The notes under the pieces are model-generated. The model ran no database searches. It saw only the letters and a list, made by a program, of their open reading frames with translations, and was not told the DNA's origin. The position numbers were made by a program, and so were the translations under genes. Source: Novosphingobium organovorum (GTDB lineage: Bacteria; Pseudomonadota; Alphaproteobacteria; Sphingomonadales; Sphingomonadaceae). From it: DNA of 64,000 nt. The stretch covers positions 22,662-86,661 of the forward strand of contig NZ_JALHLF010000008.1 of assembly GCF_022832435.1 (NCBI RefSeq), read 5' to 3'. Positions within the stretch are counted from its first letter, which is position 1. Each line of letters begins with the position of its first letter. Below, piece after piece: positions 51,037-60,855 of this stretch.

Positions 51037-52950
51037 ATGGGTAAAGTAATTGGTATCGACCTTGGCACCACCAACAGCTGCGTTGCTGTCATGGACGGCG
51101 GTAAGCCCAAGGTCATCGAAAACTCCGAGGGCGCGCGTACCACGCCGTCCATCGTCGCCTTCACCAAGGACGGCGAACGCCTGATCGGACAGCCGGCGAA
51201 GCGCCAGGCGGTCACGAACGGCGACAACACGATTTTCGCGGTGAAGCGCCTCATCGGCCGCCGCTTCGACGACCCGGTGACCAAGAAGGACACCGAGCTC
51301 GTGCCGTACACCATCGTCAAGGGCAAGAACGGCGATGCCTGGGTCAACGCGGGTGGTGAAGACTACTCCCCCTCGCAGATCTCGGCTTTCACCCTTCAGA
51401 AGATGAAGGAAACCGCCGAGAGCTATCTGGGCGAGACCGTCACGCAGGCCGTCATCACCGTGCCCGCCTACTTCAACGACGCGCAGCGCCAGGCGACCAA
51501 GGACGCCGGGCAGATCGCGGGTCTCGAAGTGCTGCGCATCATCAACGAGCCGACCGCCGCGGCGCTGGCCTATGGCCTCGACAAGAACGACGGCAAGACG
51601 ATCGCGGTCTACGACCTTGGTGGCGGCACCTTCGACGTCTCGATCCTCGAGATCGGCGACGGCGTGTTCGAGGTCAAGTCGACCAACGGCGACACGTTCC
51701 TGGGCGGTGAAGACTTCGACACCAAGCTCGTCGAGTGGCTGGCCGACAAGTTCAAGGCCAAGGAGAACATGGATCTGCGCACCGACAAGCTGGCCCTTCA
51801 GCGTCTGAAGGAAGCGGCTGAAAAGGCGAAGATCGAACTCTCCTCGACCGCGTCGACCGAAGTCAACCTGCCGTTCATCACCGCACGCATGGAAGGTGGG
51901 GCGACCACCCCGCTGCACCTCGTCGAGACGGTGACCCGCGCCGACCTTGAAAAGATGGTCGCGGACCTCATCAAGCGCACGCTCGAGCCCTGCAAGAAGG
52001 CGCTCGCCGATGCGGGCGTCTCGGCCTCGGAGATCGACGACGTGGTGCTCGTGGGCGGCATGACCCGCATGCCCAAGGTGCGCGACACCGTGAAGGAATT
52101 CTTCGGCAAGGAACCGCACACTGGCGTCAACCCGGATGAAGTCGTCGCCATGGGCGCGGCGATCCAGGCCGGCGTGCTGCAGGGTGACGTCAAGGACGTG
52201 CTGCTGCTCGACGTGACCCCGCTTTCGCTGGGCATCGAGACGCTGGGCGGCATCATGACCAAGATGATCGACCGCAACACGACGATCCCGACCAAGAAAA
52301 GCCAGGTCTACTCGACCGCCGAGGACAACCAGCAGGCGGTGACGATCCGCGTGTTCCAGGGCGAGCGCGAGATGGCGCAGGACAACAAGCTGCTCGGCCA
52401 GTTCGACCTCGTGGGCATTCCGCCCGCACGTCGCGGCGTCCCGCAGATCGAGGTGACCTTCGACATCGACGCCAACGGCATCGTGAACGTGTCCGCCAAG
52501 GACAAGGGCACGGGCAAGGAACAGCAGATCCGCATCCAGGCTTCGGGTGGTCTGTCGGATTCGGACATCGACCAGATGGTCAAGGATGCCGAAAAGTTCG
52601 CCGAAGAGGATAAGAAGCGTCGCGAGGCCGCCGAGGCCAAGAACAACGCCGAAAGCCTCGTCCACGCGACCGAGCAGCAGCTCTCGGAGAATGGCGACAA
52701 GATCGACGCCGGGCTCAAGGGTGAAGTCGAAGCCGCGATCGCCGCAGCCAAGACCGCGCTTGAAGGTGGCGATGCCGCTGAAATCACCGCCAAGACCCAG
52801 GCTCTGACCGAGGTGGCGATGAAGATGGGCCAGGCCATCTACGAGAAGGAACAGGCTGCGGGCGGTGCCGAAGGCGCCAGCGCGGCTCCGGCCGAGGACG
52901 ATGTTGTCGACGCCGAGTTCTCGGAAGTCGACGAAAACAACAAGGGCTGA
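51037..52950 (+). CDS. dnaK: Molecular chaperone DnaK (Hsp70)
   Basis: DnaK binds exposed hydrophobic segments under ATP control. The 637-residue product has the Hsp70 signatures [30 protein letters not shown] and [13 protein letters not shown], the linker [16 protein letters not shown], a substrate-binding domain and a helical lid. It ends in an acidic tail [18 protein letters not shown]. The ATG at 51037 has GAGG and GGGGAT upstream; a TTG three codons earlier is less likely. dnaJ follows after about 80 bp. Confidence 0.99.
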   Translation: MGKVIGIDLGTTNSCVAVMDGGKPKVIENSEGARTTPSIVAFTKDGERLIGQPAKRQAVTNGDNTIFAVKRLIGRRFDDPVTKKDTELVPYTIVKGKNGDAWVNAGGEDYSPSQISAFTLQKMKETAESYLGETVTQAVITVPAYFNDAQRQATKDAGQIAGLEVLRIINEPTAAALAYGLDKNDGKTIAVYDLGGGTFDVSILEIGDGVFEVKSTNGDTFLGGEDFDTKLVEWLADKFKAKENMDLRTDKLALQRLKEAAEKAKIELSSTASTEVNLPFITARMEGGATTPLHLVETVTRADLEKMVADLIKRTLEPCKKALADAGVSASEIDDVVLVGGMTRMPKVRDTVKEFFGKEPHTGVNPDEVVAMGAAIQAGVLQGDVKDVLLLDVTPLSLGIETLGGIMTKMIDRNTTIPTKKSQVYSTAEDNQQAVTIRVFQGEREMAQDNKLLGQFDLVGIPPARRGVPQIEVTFDIDANGIVNVSAKDKGTGKEQQIRIQASGGLSDSDIDQMVKDAEKFAEEDKKRREAAEAKNNAESLVHATEQQLSENGDKIDAGLKGEVEAAIAAAKTALEGGDAAEITAKTQALTEVAMKMGQAIYEKEQAAGGAEGASAAPAEDDVVDAEFSEVDENNKG

Positions 52951-53031
52951 CAGTCCTGATGAAAACCGGGAAGGCGTCGTCGGTGCTTCGCATCGATGGC
53001 GCCTTGCCGTTATCGATGGGGTGAGACCACA

Positions 53032-54183
53032 GTGTCAGCAACCGAGATAGACTACTACGAACTGCTCGAAGTCGCGCGCGATGCCGACGACAAGACCATC
53101 AAGTCGGCCTATCGCCGCATGGCCATGCGCTTCCACCCGGACAAGAACCCGGGCGATGCTGAGGCCGAAGCGCGCTTCAAGCAGTGCAGCGAGGCGTACG
53201 ACTGCCTCAAGGACCCGCAGAAGCGCGCGGCCTACGATCGCTTCGGCCACGCGGCGTTCCAGCAGGGCATGGGCGGTGGCGGTCCGGGCGGGGGCGCCGG
53301 AATGGGCGCCGAGTTCGGCGACATCGGCGATATCTTCGAATCGATCTTCGGCAGCGCCTTTGGCGGCGGCGCGGGCGGCGGGCGCCAGCAGGCCCGTCGC
53401 GGCGCGGATCTTCCGTTCGACATGGAGATCTCGCTCGAGGACGCCTTCAACGGCAAGACCACCGAAATCACCATCGAGGTGAGCCAGGTCTGCGAGCCGT
53501 GCGAGGGTTCGGGCGCCGAGCCGGGCACCGGCAAGCGCGGCTGTTCGATGTGCAACGGCCACGGCAAGGTGCGCGCGCAGCAAGGCTTCTTCATCGTCGA
53601 GCGCACCTGCCCGACCTGCCATGGTCGCGGCGAGGTGATCGAAAAGCCGTGCCGCGCCTGCGGCGGCGAAGGTCGCGTCGACAAGCCGCAGACGATCGCG
53701 GTGGACATTCCGCCGGGCGTCGACAACGGCACGCGTATCCGCCTTGCCGGAAAGGGCGAGGCCGGGCCGTTCGGCGCGCCCCCGGGCGACCTTTACATCT
53801 TCCTTCACGTCAAGCGCCACAAGGTGTTCGAGCGCGAGGGCACGACGCTGCTCACCCGCGTGCCGATCACGTTCACCACCGCAGCGCTGGGCGGCTCGAT
53901 CGAAATCCCCGGTATCGACGGGGCGATGATCCCGGTCGACATTCCGGCGGGCATCCAGTCGGGCAAGCAGTTGCGCAAGCGCGGAGCAGGGATGCCCGTG
54001 CTGCAGGGGCGCGGCCGGGGCGATCTGGTGATCGAGATCCTGGTCGAGACCCCGACCAAGCTCACCGCCCGCCAGAAGGAAATCCTGCGCGAACTGCAGG
54101 AAACCGAGACCGGCGAGGAGTGCCCGCAGTCGAAAGGCTTCTTCGACCGCATCAAGGACGCCTGGAACGATCTGACCGAATAA
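53032..54183 (+). CDS. dnaJ: Molecular chaperone DnaJ (Hsp40)
   Basis: DnaJ delivers substrates to DnaK and stimulates its ATPase. The 383-residue class A protein has an N-terminal J domain with HPD (RFHPDKNPG) and a Gly-rich linker. Four zinc repeats follow (CEPCEGSG, CSMCNGHG, CPTCHGRG, CRACGGEG), then two C-terminal beta domains. The likely start is the GTG at 53032 (VSATEIDYYELLEV), giving the usual N-terminus; an ATG 12 codons upstream is in frame but adds an unlikely extension. Confidence 0.96.
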   Translation: MSATEIDYYELLEVARDADDKTIKSAYRRMAMRFHPDKNPGDAEAEARFKQCSEAYDCLKDPQKRAAYDRFGHAAFQQGMGGGGPGGGAGMGAEFGDIGDIFESIFGSAFGGGAGGGRQQARRGADLPFDMEISLEDAFNGKTTEITIEVSQVCEPCEGSGAEPGTGKRGCSMCNGHGKVRAQQGFFIVERTCPTCHGRGEVIEKPCRACGGEGRVDKPQTIAVDIPPGVDNGTRIRLAGKGEAGPFGAPPGDLYIFLHVKRHKVFEREGTTLLTRVPITFTTAALGGSIEIPGIDGAMIPVDIPAGIQSGKQLRKRGAGMPVLQGRGRGDLVIEILVETPTKLTARQKEILRELQETETGEECPQSKGFFDRIKDAWNDLTE

Positions 54184-54195
54184 TCGGGGCAGGGT

Positions 54196-56547
54196 TCAGG
54201 CCCCGCGCAAAATCTGCTCGCGGATACGCGATAGAAGCAAGGGATCGGCCCGCAGCCGGTCCCTTTCTTCGTCGAGCACGGCGAGGAACGCCTCGCGGCG
54301 AAAGCGGGTGAGGTCCTCGGGCGCAAGCGCGGCACCGTCGGGCAGGGTCGAGGCGATGAGGTCGATCATCCGCTCCGCGCCGTGCAGGCGCCCCCACAGA
54401 TAGTCGTTCTCGCGATAGGCCCGGCTGAAGAAGGCACCGAAGGTGTAGAATTCGGTGCCGCGCAAGGGCGAACCGGGATGGTCGCGGTGGATCGCGGTGC
54501 AGTCTTCGGGCGAGATGCGATCGACGCGGATTGGATCGAACTCGTTGAGCCCTTCGCCGCGCAGCATGGGCAGGGTCGCGGTGTCGTAGAAGGGAAAGCC
54601 GAGATAGGCCAGCAACATGCGCCGGCGCAGCGTGCGCGGCATCTTTTCGAGTGCCTCGGCGAGATGGGCATCGACGATGGCGTCGGTCTGCGCGAGCGCG
54701 GCGGCGTTCCCCAGGTATTCCAGCACGCGCGCCGGGTCCTCGAAGACGTTTTGCGCCACCTCGGCAAAACCGGCATCGGGCGCGATCATCCCGCCCGGCC
54801 GGTTGTAGAGGGCAAGCGCTTCGTAAATTGCATCGCGTGCCCTGTCGCGATCAAGCTCGCTGACATCGACGTCTTCCTCGCGCTCCTGCGTCACCCGCCG
54901 GGCGAGGAAACGCAGCCTGCGGGTGCGGAACGCGATGTCGAAGCGGCGCAGGAAATCGACCAGTTCGGGCGAGCCGATGCTGCGCAGCGCCTTGGTGTGA
55001 TCAAGCCCGGTCTGGGCGAGATGGTAGAGCAGGTGGCGCACCACCGCGCGGCTCGAGGATTGCTCGATCTGCGGCGCGGCTTCGAGCACGCGCTGGGCGA
55101 TCATGTCGAGAATGCCCGCAAGCTTGACTTGCGCGTAGCTGTGGTAGGCGAAACCGGCCTGCTCGGCCGCCGCCTTCTGGGCCTTGGCGCGCCAGGCGGT
55201 CAGCCGCGCGGGGGTGGGATGGTCGAGGAAGAAGGTGTGGCCGAACAGGCGCTCGACCGTTTCCTCGATCTCGGGGCGCAGCGCGATGATGATTTCGCGC
55301 AGCATCGCGGTTTCGCGCGAATCGCGCTCGATCGCCTCGAGGTTGTCGCGGATCGGCTGCTCGCGCGGGATCGAGGAGAGCGAGCCGAAGATCACCGAGA
55401 AGAAGCCCGGCACATGCGCATCGCGCCGCACATCCTCGCCGATCGCATCGGGGGTGGGTTCGATATAGACGATGCGCCGGTCGACTTCGCGCGCGGCGGG
55501 TCGGTTGCGCAGCACGCTCATCGCATCGCGGAAAGGCGCGTTGACCAGCACCGAGCCATCGATCAGCGCCACCGAATCGCGATCGCCACGCCGGGTGTGC
55601 TCGGGCATGATCCGCGCCAGAAACGCCTCGCGTCCGGACCATTCGAGCTTGCGGCGCCGGGCCAGCGCGTCGATCTCGGCCAGCTGGAGCGGGGGAAAGG
55701 CGCCCGGAAAGCTCGACGTGGCGCGCGCCGCGAGAACGAGTTCGGGGATCGCCGAAAGCGGCTGCCCGGAAATGGCCGGAGTGCGGGCGTGAAAGTCGAT
55801 CGTCAGGCGGTGTTCGCTTTCGAGCACGAGCGGGGGCGAGTGCAGGTGCAGGCTTTCCAGGTGGCCCTTGAAGTCGGTTGCGGTGACGAACAGGTCGAGC
55901 GGGTGCCGCTCGGGCAGGAGCGGGGGGCCGGCCGGGGCGCGGGCCATGGCCTCGAACGCGCTGGCCAGCGTATCGGACAGGCCGCGCCCGCTGAAGGGCG
56001 GTTCGAACCAGCGCGAGCGGATCAGGCGCGAGAGCTTTTCGCGCACTTCGCTGCGCGTTTCGGGCGAGACGCTGGCGCTGATCGCGTTGTCGGGGCGAGT
56101 GAGCAGGAACGATACGATCGGGCGCGCCCAGAACTTGGTCGCCGAAGACCAGGGCCGCGCGTCGGGATCGAGCAGGTTGTCGATGTCGGCGCATTCGAGC
56201 CACAGTTCGGTCAGGGCGTCGAGCGACTGGCCCGAATGGATCGCCTGGGCCAGAAAGATGCTGTTGATTCCCCCCGCGCTGGCCCCGGCGACGACATCGG
56301 CCATGACCCGCAGCTTCAGCGCGCCCTTGTCCGCGATGTGTTCGAGCAGGCGCTTGTAGACCGCCACGCTGCCGCGCACCGCGTGGGGCGAGGAGGGCGG
56401 CGCGGCGGGGGCGGCCGGATCGTGCGACCAGAACGCCTGGCTGGCCGTCAGGGCCTTCCACAGCTCTTTGGTGACGCCATGCATGTAGACCGCGAGGCTG
56501 ACGCCGCCGTAGCACACAAGGGCAATCCGCAGTTCCTTCTGCCGCAT
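54196..56547 (-). CDS. Patatin-like phospholipase (patatin-related family, DUF3376)
   Basis: The 783-residue product has an N-terminal patatin domain: the oxyanion-type CYGGVSLAVYMHG near residue 12, the nucleophile Ser in GASAG (about 90) and the catalytic Asp in ALIDGSVLVNAPF. A large C-terminal region typical of the long bacterial patatin-related proteins follows. It should be a lipid acyl hydrolase; no signal peptide is seen, so it is probably cytoplasmic or membrane-associated. It converges on dnaJ (12 bp apart) and is divergent from radA. Confidence 0.9.
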   Translation of the reverse strand: MRQKELRIALVCYGGVSLAVYMHGVTKELWKALTASQAFWSHDPAAPAAPPSSPHAVRGSVAVYKRLLEHIADKGALKLRVMADVVAGASAGGINSIFLAQAIHSGQSLDALTELWLECADIDNLLDPDARPWSSATKFWARPIVSFLLTRPDNAISASVSPETRSEVREKLSRLIRSRWFEPPFSGRGLSDTLASAFEAMARAPAGPPLLPERHPLDLFVTATDFKGHLESLHLHSPPLVLESEHRLTIDFHARTPAISGQPLSAIPELVLAARATSSFPGAFPPLQLAEIDALARRRKLEWSGREAFLARIMPEHTRRGDRDSVALIDGSVLVNAPFRDAMSVLRNRPAAREVDRRIVYIEPTPDAIGEDVRRDAHVPGFFSVIFGSLSSIPREQPIRDNLEAIERDSRETAMLREIIIALRPEIEETVERLFGHTFFLDHPTPARLTAWRAKAQKAAAEQAGFAYHSYAQVKLAGILDMIAQRVLEAAPQIEQSSSRAVVRHLLYHLAQTGLDHTKALRSIGSPELVDFLRRFDIAFRTRRLRFLARRVTQEREEDVDVSELDRDRARDAIYEALALYNRPGGMIAPDAGFAEVAQNVFEDPARVLEYLGNAAALAQTDAIVDAHLAEALEKMPRTLRRRMLLAYLGFPFYDTATLPMLRGEGLNEFDPIRVDRISPEDCTAIHRDHPGSPLRGTEFYTFGAFFSRAYRENDYLWGRLHGAERMIDLIASTLPDGAALAPEDLTRFRREAFLAVLDEERDRLRADPLLLSRIREQILRGA

Positions 56548-56617
56548 GGGCTTAGCTTGGACCTGCGCGCGCGCAAAGGCAATTGCGTTCTTGCTCCGTT
56601 CCGGTTACGCCCGTCGC

Positions 56618-58027
56618 ATGGCAAAGCCCAAACGTCGATATGTCTGCCAGGCCTGCGGGGCCATCGCGTCACGCTGGCAAGGCCAGTGCGCCGATTGCGG
56701 CGAGTGGAACACGCTGACCGAGGAAGCGCCCCAGACGGTGTTCTCCTCCAAGCACGACCTGTCTTCGGGCGGGCGGCCGATCATCTTCACCCCGCTCGAT
56801 GCGCCGGGCGAGCTTCCGGTGCGCCGCGCGAGCGGCCTTGCCGAATTCGACCGGGCGCTGGGCGGCGGTCTCGTGCCCGGTTCGGCGATCCTGATGGGCG
56901 GCGATCCGGGCATCGGCAAATCGACCCTGCTGCTCCAGGTCGCCGCGCATATCGCGATGGCCGGGGCCAGGCCCCCCGGTTCGGGCAGCGCGGTCTACGT
57001 CAGCGGTGAGGAGGCGGCAGGGCAGGTGCGCCTGCGGGCCGAGCGGCTCGGCGTGTCCAAGGCGCCGATCCAGATGGCCTCGTCGACTTCGGTGCGCGAC
57101 ATCCTGACGACGCTGGGCGCGATGGAGCCGCCGGCGCTGCTGGTCATCGATTCGATCCAGACCATGCATTCCGATCAGATCGAAGGGGCGCCGGGCACCG
57201 TCAGCCAGGTGCGTGGCTGCGCCTTCGAACTGATCCGCTACGCCAAGGAAAACGGCGTCACGCTGATCCTTGTCGGCCATGTTACCAAGGATGGCAGCAT
57301 CGCGGGGCCGCGCGTGCTCGAACACATGGTCGACGTGGTCATGGCGTTCGAGGGCGAACGCAGCCACCAGTACCGCATCCTGCGTTCGCTCAAGAACCGC
57401 TTCGGCCCAGTCGACGAGATCGGTGTCTTCGCGATGGAAGGGGCAGGGCTCGCCGAAGTCGGCAACCCGTCGATGCTGTTTCTTTCCGGCCGCGAGGAGC
57501 CGATGGCGGGCAGCGCGGTGTTCCCCGCGATGGAGGGCACGCGCCCGGTCCTGATCGAAATCCAGGCGCTGATCGTGCGGCTGCAGAGCGGGGCCACGCC
57601 GCGCCGCGCGGTAGTGGGCTGGGACAACGGGCGCATGGCCATGCTGCTTGCCGTGCTCGAGGCGCGGTGCGGGCTCAACTTTTCCAGCGCCGAAGTCTAT
57701 CTCAACGTCGCGGGCGGATACCGCCTGTCCGATCCGGCGGCCGATCTGGCGGTGGCGGCCGCGCTCGTCTCCGCGCTCGGCGACAAGCCGCTGTCGAGCA
57801 GCGCGGTGTGGTTCGGCGAGGTTTCGCTGGCCGGGGAGATCCGCCCCGTCGCGCATTCATCGATCCGACAGCGCGAATCGGCCAAGCTCGGCTTCGCCAA
57901 GGCCTTCGGCCCGGCACAGGGGCGCGAGGGCGCCGGGAAGGGCGGAGAACCGGGGGAAAAGGGGCTCTCCTTCACCGGTCTTTCGATGCTCCCCAATCTC
58001 GTTGACCGCATCCTGAGCGATGCCTAG
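56618..58027 (+). CDS. radA: DNA repair protein RadA (Sms)
   Basis: RadA is a RecA-like helicase that promotes branch migration in recombination. The 469-residue product has the N-terminal C4 zinc finger (CQACG ... CADCGEWNT), Walker A GGDPGIGKST, Walker B LLVIDSIQT and the RadA-specific KNRFGPVDEIGVF. A C-terminal Lon-like domain follows. It begins at the ATG 56618 and lies 11 bp before cvpA. Confidence 0.97.
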   Translation: MAKPKRRYVCQACGAIASRWQGQCADCGEWNTLTEEAPQTVFSSKHDLSSGGRPIIFTPLDAPGELPVRRASGLAEFDRALGGGLVPGSAILMGGDPGIGKSTLLLQVAAHIAMAGARPPGSGSAVYVSGEEAAGQVRLRAERLGVSKAPIQMASSTSVRDILTTLGAMEPPALLVIDSIQTMHSDQIEGAPGTVSQVRGCAFELIRYAKENGVTLILVGHVTKDGSIAGPRVLEHMVDVVMAFEGERSHQYRILRSLKNRFGPVDEIGVFAMEGAGLAEVGNPSMLFLSGREEPMAGSAVFPAMEGTRPVLIEIQALIVRLQSGATPRRAVVGWDNGRMAMLLAVLEARCGLNFSSAEVYLNVAGGYRLSDPAADLAVAAALVSALGDKPLSSSAVWFGEVSLAGEIRPVAHSSIRQRESAKLGFAKAFGPAQGREGAGKGGEPGEKGLSFTGLSMLPNLVDRILSDA

Positions 58028-58038
58028 GAACGTGCGCC

Positions 58039-58554
58039 ATGACTGGTTTCGACATTGCCGCGCTGCTGTTCGTTGGATTGGGTGCGGTGACGGGTTTTCT
58101 GCGCGGTTTCGTGCAGGAAGTCCTCTCGCTTTCGGCCTGGATCTTCGCGCTCTTCGCGATCCGGATGCTGCACACCCCGCTCACGCTCCAGCTTGAGGAC
58201 TACCTTGGCACCGGGTCGAGCGCGGGCATCCTTGCCTTCGCGCTGCTGCTGCTGGTGCCTTACGCGGTGGTCAAGCTGGTGGCGCGCTGGGCGGGCTCGC
58301 AAAGCCGCAAGTCGGTGCTGGGGCCGATCGATCGCGTGCTCGGCTTCGGGTTTGGCGCGATGAAGGGGATCATCATCATCGTGCTCGCCTTTTCGGTGCT
58401 CATGCTTGGCTACGACACCGTCTGGGGCGTTTCGGGACGGCCTGACTGGATCACCCAGTCGCGCACCTATCCCTTCATCAACGCCAGCAGCGACGCGCTC
58501 GTCAAGATGATCGCCGAACGACGCCAGGCGATGCGCGAAGAAGACGGCGCGTGA
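58039..58554 (+). CDS. cvpA: CvpA family membrane protein
   Basis: The 171-residue product has four hydrophobic segments and the family opening FDIAALLFVGLGAVTGFLRGFVQEVLSL, with SVLGPIDRVLGFGFGAMKG in the middle. CvpA was named for colicin V production and is tied to envelope homeostasis; its biochemical role is unclear. It is closely spaced after radA and before an Fe-S scaffold gene, suggesting one transcript. Confidence 0.92.
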   Translation: MTGFDIAALLFVGLGAVTGFLRGFVQEVLSLSAWIFALFAIRMLHTPLTLQLEDYLGTGSSAGILAFALLLLVPYAVVKLVARWAGSQSRKSVLGPIDRVLGFGFGAMKGIIIIVLAFSVLMLGYDTVWGVSGRPDWITQSRTYPFINASSDALVKMIAERRQAMREEDGA

Positions 58555-58561
58555 GCTTCGC

Positions 58562-58993
58562 ATGAGCGCGACGGTTCTCTATACGCCCGAAATTCTGGGG
58601 CTGGCGGTCGAACTCGCGGCGCTTTCCCTGGACGAGGGGCTCGCGCTCACCGGAGAGGCGCGTTCGCCCACCTGCGGCAGCCAGTTGCGCCTCGGGCTCG
58701 CCTGCGATGACGCGGGTCGGATCGAGCGGGTGGGTGTGGCCTGCCAGGCCTGCGCGATCGGTCAGGCTTCGGCGGCGGTCTTTGCACGCGGCGCGATCGG
58801 CCGCGGTCAGGCCGCCATCGCCGAGGCGCGCGGGGCGATCACTGCATGGCTGGGCGGCGCGGGCGATTTGCCCGAATGGCCGGGCTTCGCGGCGCTGGCG
58901 GCGGTCAAGGACTATCCCGGCCGCCACGGCGCGCTCGTCCTGGCCTGGGACGCGGCGCTCAAGGCTCTTTCCAGCGCGGCGCCTGCACGCTAA
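58562..58993 (+). CDS. Iron-sulfur cluster assembly scaffold protein (NifU/SufU N-terminal type)
   Basis: The 143-residue product has the NifU/IscU-like fold with its three cysteine positions: SPTCGS (about residue 38) and the pair in GVACQACAIGQASA (about 60-63). The family places transient Fe-S clusters on these residues. The usual acidic residue after the first Cys is replaced (CGSQL rather than CGD), so activity as a scaffold needs proof. It lies 7 bp after cvpA. Confidence 0.82.
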   Translation: MSATVLYTPEILGLAVELAALSLDEGLALTGEARSPTCGSQLRLGLACDDAGRIERVGVACQACAIGQASAAVFARGAIGRGQAAIAEARGAITAWLGGAGDLPEWPGFAALAAVKDYPGRHGALVLAWDAALKALSSAAPAR

Positions 58994-59067
58994 TCTTGCC
59001 CCCAACAAGCCTTGTAAAAACAAGCGCGCCCGCAAACGCCGGGTTTCTGGGGGAGAACACGTCGATC

Positions 59068-60696
59068 ATGGCCAAGGCCGATCCGCAACCTAGCCGGGCG
59101 GAGCCCAGCGTCTCCGACATTCGCCTCGTCATCGTCGCCTCCTCGATGGGCACGGTGTTCGAGTGGTACGATTTCTTCATCTACGGCACGCTTGCCGCGA
59201 TCATCGGCAAGACGTTCTTTCCTTCGGGCAACGCCACGCTCGAAACCTTGCTGGTCTGGGCCGGGTTCGCGGTCGGCTTCGGGTTCCGCCCGCTCGGTGC
59301 GATGCTGTTCGGCTTCCTGGGCGACCGGCTCGGCCGCAAGTACACGTTCCTGGTGACGGTGACGCTGATGGGCATCGCCACGGCCGGGGTTGGGCTTATT
59401 CCATCGGCGCAGACCCTGGGGCTGGCCGCGCCCGCGATCGTCCTCTTGCTGCGCGTGCTGCAGGGCCTCGCGCTCGGCGGCGAATATGGCGGCGCGGCGA
59501 TCTATGTTGCCGAGCATAGCGCACCGTCGCGGCGCGGCTTCTTCACCGGCTTTATCCAGGCAAGCGTGGTGGGCGGCTTCGTGCTCAGCCTGATCGTGGT
59601 GCTGGGTTGCAAGACGCTGATGAGCGAGGCGCTCTGGCACGACTGGGGCTGGCGTGTCCCTTTCCTGCTTTCGCTGGTGCTGCTCGCCGTGTCGCTGTGG
59701 ATGCGCCTGAAGCTGTCCGAAAGTCCGGTATTCAGGGCCATGCGCGAGGAAGGCGAGGTGGCGGCGAACCCCTTCCTTGAAAGCTTCACTTATCCGGGCA
59801 ATCCCAGGCGCATCTTCATCGCGCTGTTCGGGATTTCCGCAGGGCTGACCGTGATCTGGTATACCGCGATGTTCTCCGCGCTTGGCTTCCTGCGGGGCGC
59901 GATGCGGGTGGAGAGCACCTCGGCCGAAATCATCATCGGCACCGCGGCGGCGCTGGGCATGGTGTTCTTCGTTCTGTTCGGCGCACTGTCGGACCGGATC
60001 GGGCGCAAGAAGCCGATCGTGTGGGGCTATGCGATCACCTTGATCGCGCTGTTCCCCGCGTTCTGGATCATCGGCGAGAACGCCAATCCCGCGCTGGTCA
60101 AGACCAACCGCGAGGTGCCCGTGGTCGTGGCCGGTTCGGCCTGCGACTACAGCCCGCTGCGCGCCGAGCAGGCGACCCCGTGCGCCCGCCTGCTGGGAGA
60201 CCTCAGCGAACTGGGCATTCGCTATTCGCGCCTGCCCAGCACCCGCCTGGCGATCCATATCGGTACCCGCACGCACGATCTTTCGCACGCGGCACCGGCG
60301 TCGGCCGCGCAGCGCAAGGCCTGGCTGCGCGCCACGCTCGAGGAGGCGGGATATACCTTTGCGGCGGTACCGCTGTCGTGGCCCCGAGCGCTTGCGATCG
60401 GGGCGGTGCTGATGGTGCTCATGGCGCTGTCGGGCGCGACGTATGGGCCGGTGGCGGCCTTGCTGAGCGAGATGTTCCCGCCTCGCATCCGCTACAGCTC
60501 GATGTCGATCCCCTACCACATCGGTACGGGCTATTTCGGCGGGTTCCTGCCCCTCATCTCGAGCTACATGGTGGCGAGCAGCGGCAATCCGTTCGAGGGG
60601 CTGTGGTACACCTGGGGGGTGGTCGCGGTGGCTCTGGTGATATCGCTCTGGGGACTGCCTTCGGGGCCGCCGCGCGACTTCGCGCACGAAGGGTGA
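59068..60696 (+). CDS. MHS-family MFS transporter with extra soluble insertion
   Basis: The 542-residue product has twelve hydrophobic segments in the metabolite:H+ symporter pattern: SSMGTVFEWYDFFIYG, FGFLGDRLGRKYTF, RVLQGLALGGEYGGAAIYVAEH and GALSDRIGRKKP. Between helices of the second half it carries an insertion of about 90 residues (NPALVKTNREVPVVVAGSAC onward) rich in polar residues and Cys, probably a periplasmic loop. MHS members usually carry organic acids, osmolytes or aromatic acids; the substrate here is unknown. The ATG at 59068 is preceded by GGGGGAG at long spacing. Confidence 0.9.
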   Translation: MAKADPQPSRAEPSVSDIRLVIVASSMGTVFEWYDFFIYGTLAAIIGKTFFPSGNATLETLLVWAGFAVGFGFRPLGAMLFGFLGDRLGRKYTFLVTVTLMGIATAGVGLIPSAQTLGLAAPAIVLLLRVLQGLALGGEYGGAAIYVAEHSAPSRRGFFTGFIQASVVGGFVLSLIVVLGCKTLMSEALWHDWGWRVPFLLSLVLLAVSLWMRLKLSESPVFRAMREEGEVAANPFLESFTYPGNPRRIFIALFGISAGLTVIWYTAMFSALGFLRGAMRVESTSAEIIIGTAAALGMVFFVLFGALSDRIGRKKPIVWGYAITLIALFPAFWIIGENANPALVKTNREVPVVVAGSACDYSPLRAEQATPCARLLGDLSELGIRYSRLPSTRLAIHIGTRTHDLSHAAPASAAQRKAWLRATLEEAGYTFAAVPLSWPRALAIGAVLMVLMALSGATYGPVAALLSEMFPPRIRYSSMSIPYHIGTGYFGGFLPLISSYMVASSGNPFEGLWYTWGVVAVALVISLWGLPSGPPRDFAHEG

Positions 60697-60777
60697 TGAT
60701 CGCGACACAGCGAGCCGCGTCGCCGTATGAACACCTAACGCGTCGCCTGCGAGGTTAAACTGTGTTAAACTGAGCTG

Positions 60778-60804
60778 TTGCTGCGCAGCAAATCCTGTTG
60801 CAAC
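60778..60804. promoter_or_regulatory. Palindromes before phaR (candidate PhaR operator)
   Basis: TTGCTGCGCAGCAA (60778-60791) is a perfect 14-bp palindrome, followed by GTTGCAAC (60797-60804). Just upstream GTTAAACTG occurs twice in an 11-bp period. PhaR repressors bind TGC/GCA-rich palindromes and often control their own gene, so autoregulation is a reasonable inference. Confidence 0.5.
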
Positions 60805-60855
60805 GCGACATACGCAGATGGTACGGGTTGCCATAAATCACATAGAGGGATTGGC

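Noticed and set aside
54382-57009. An 875-codon plus-strand frame opposite the patatin gene
   Set aside because: Shadow of the patatin coding strand; no start signal or domain.
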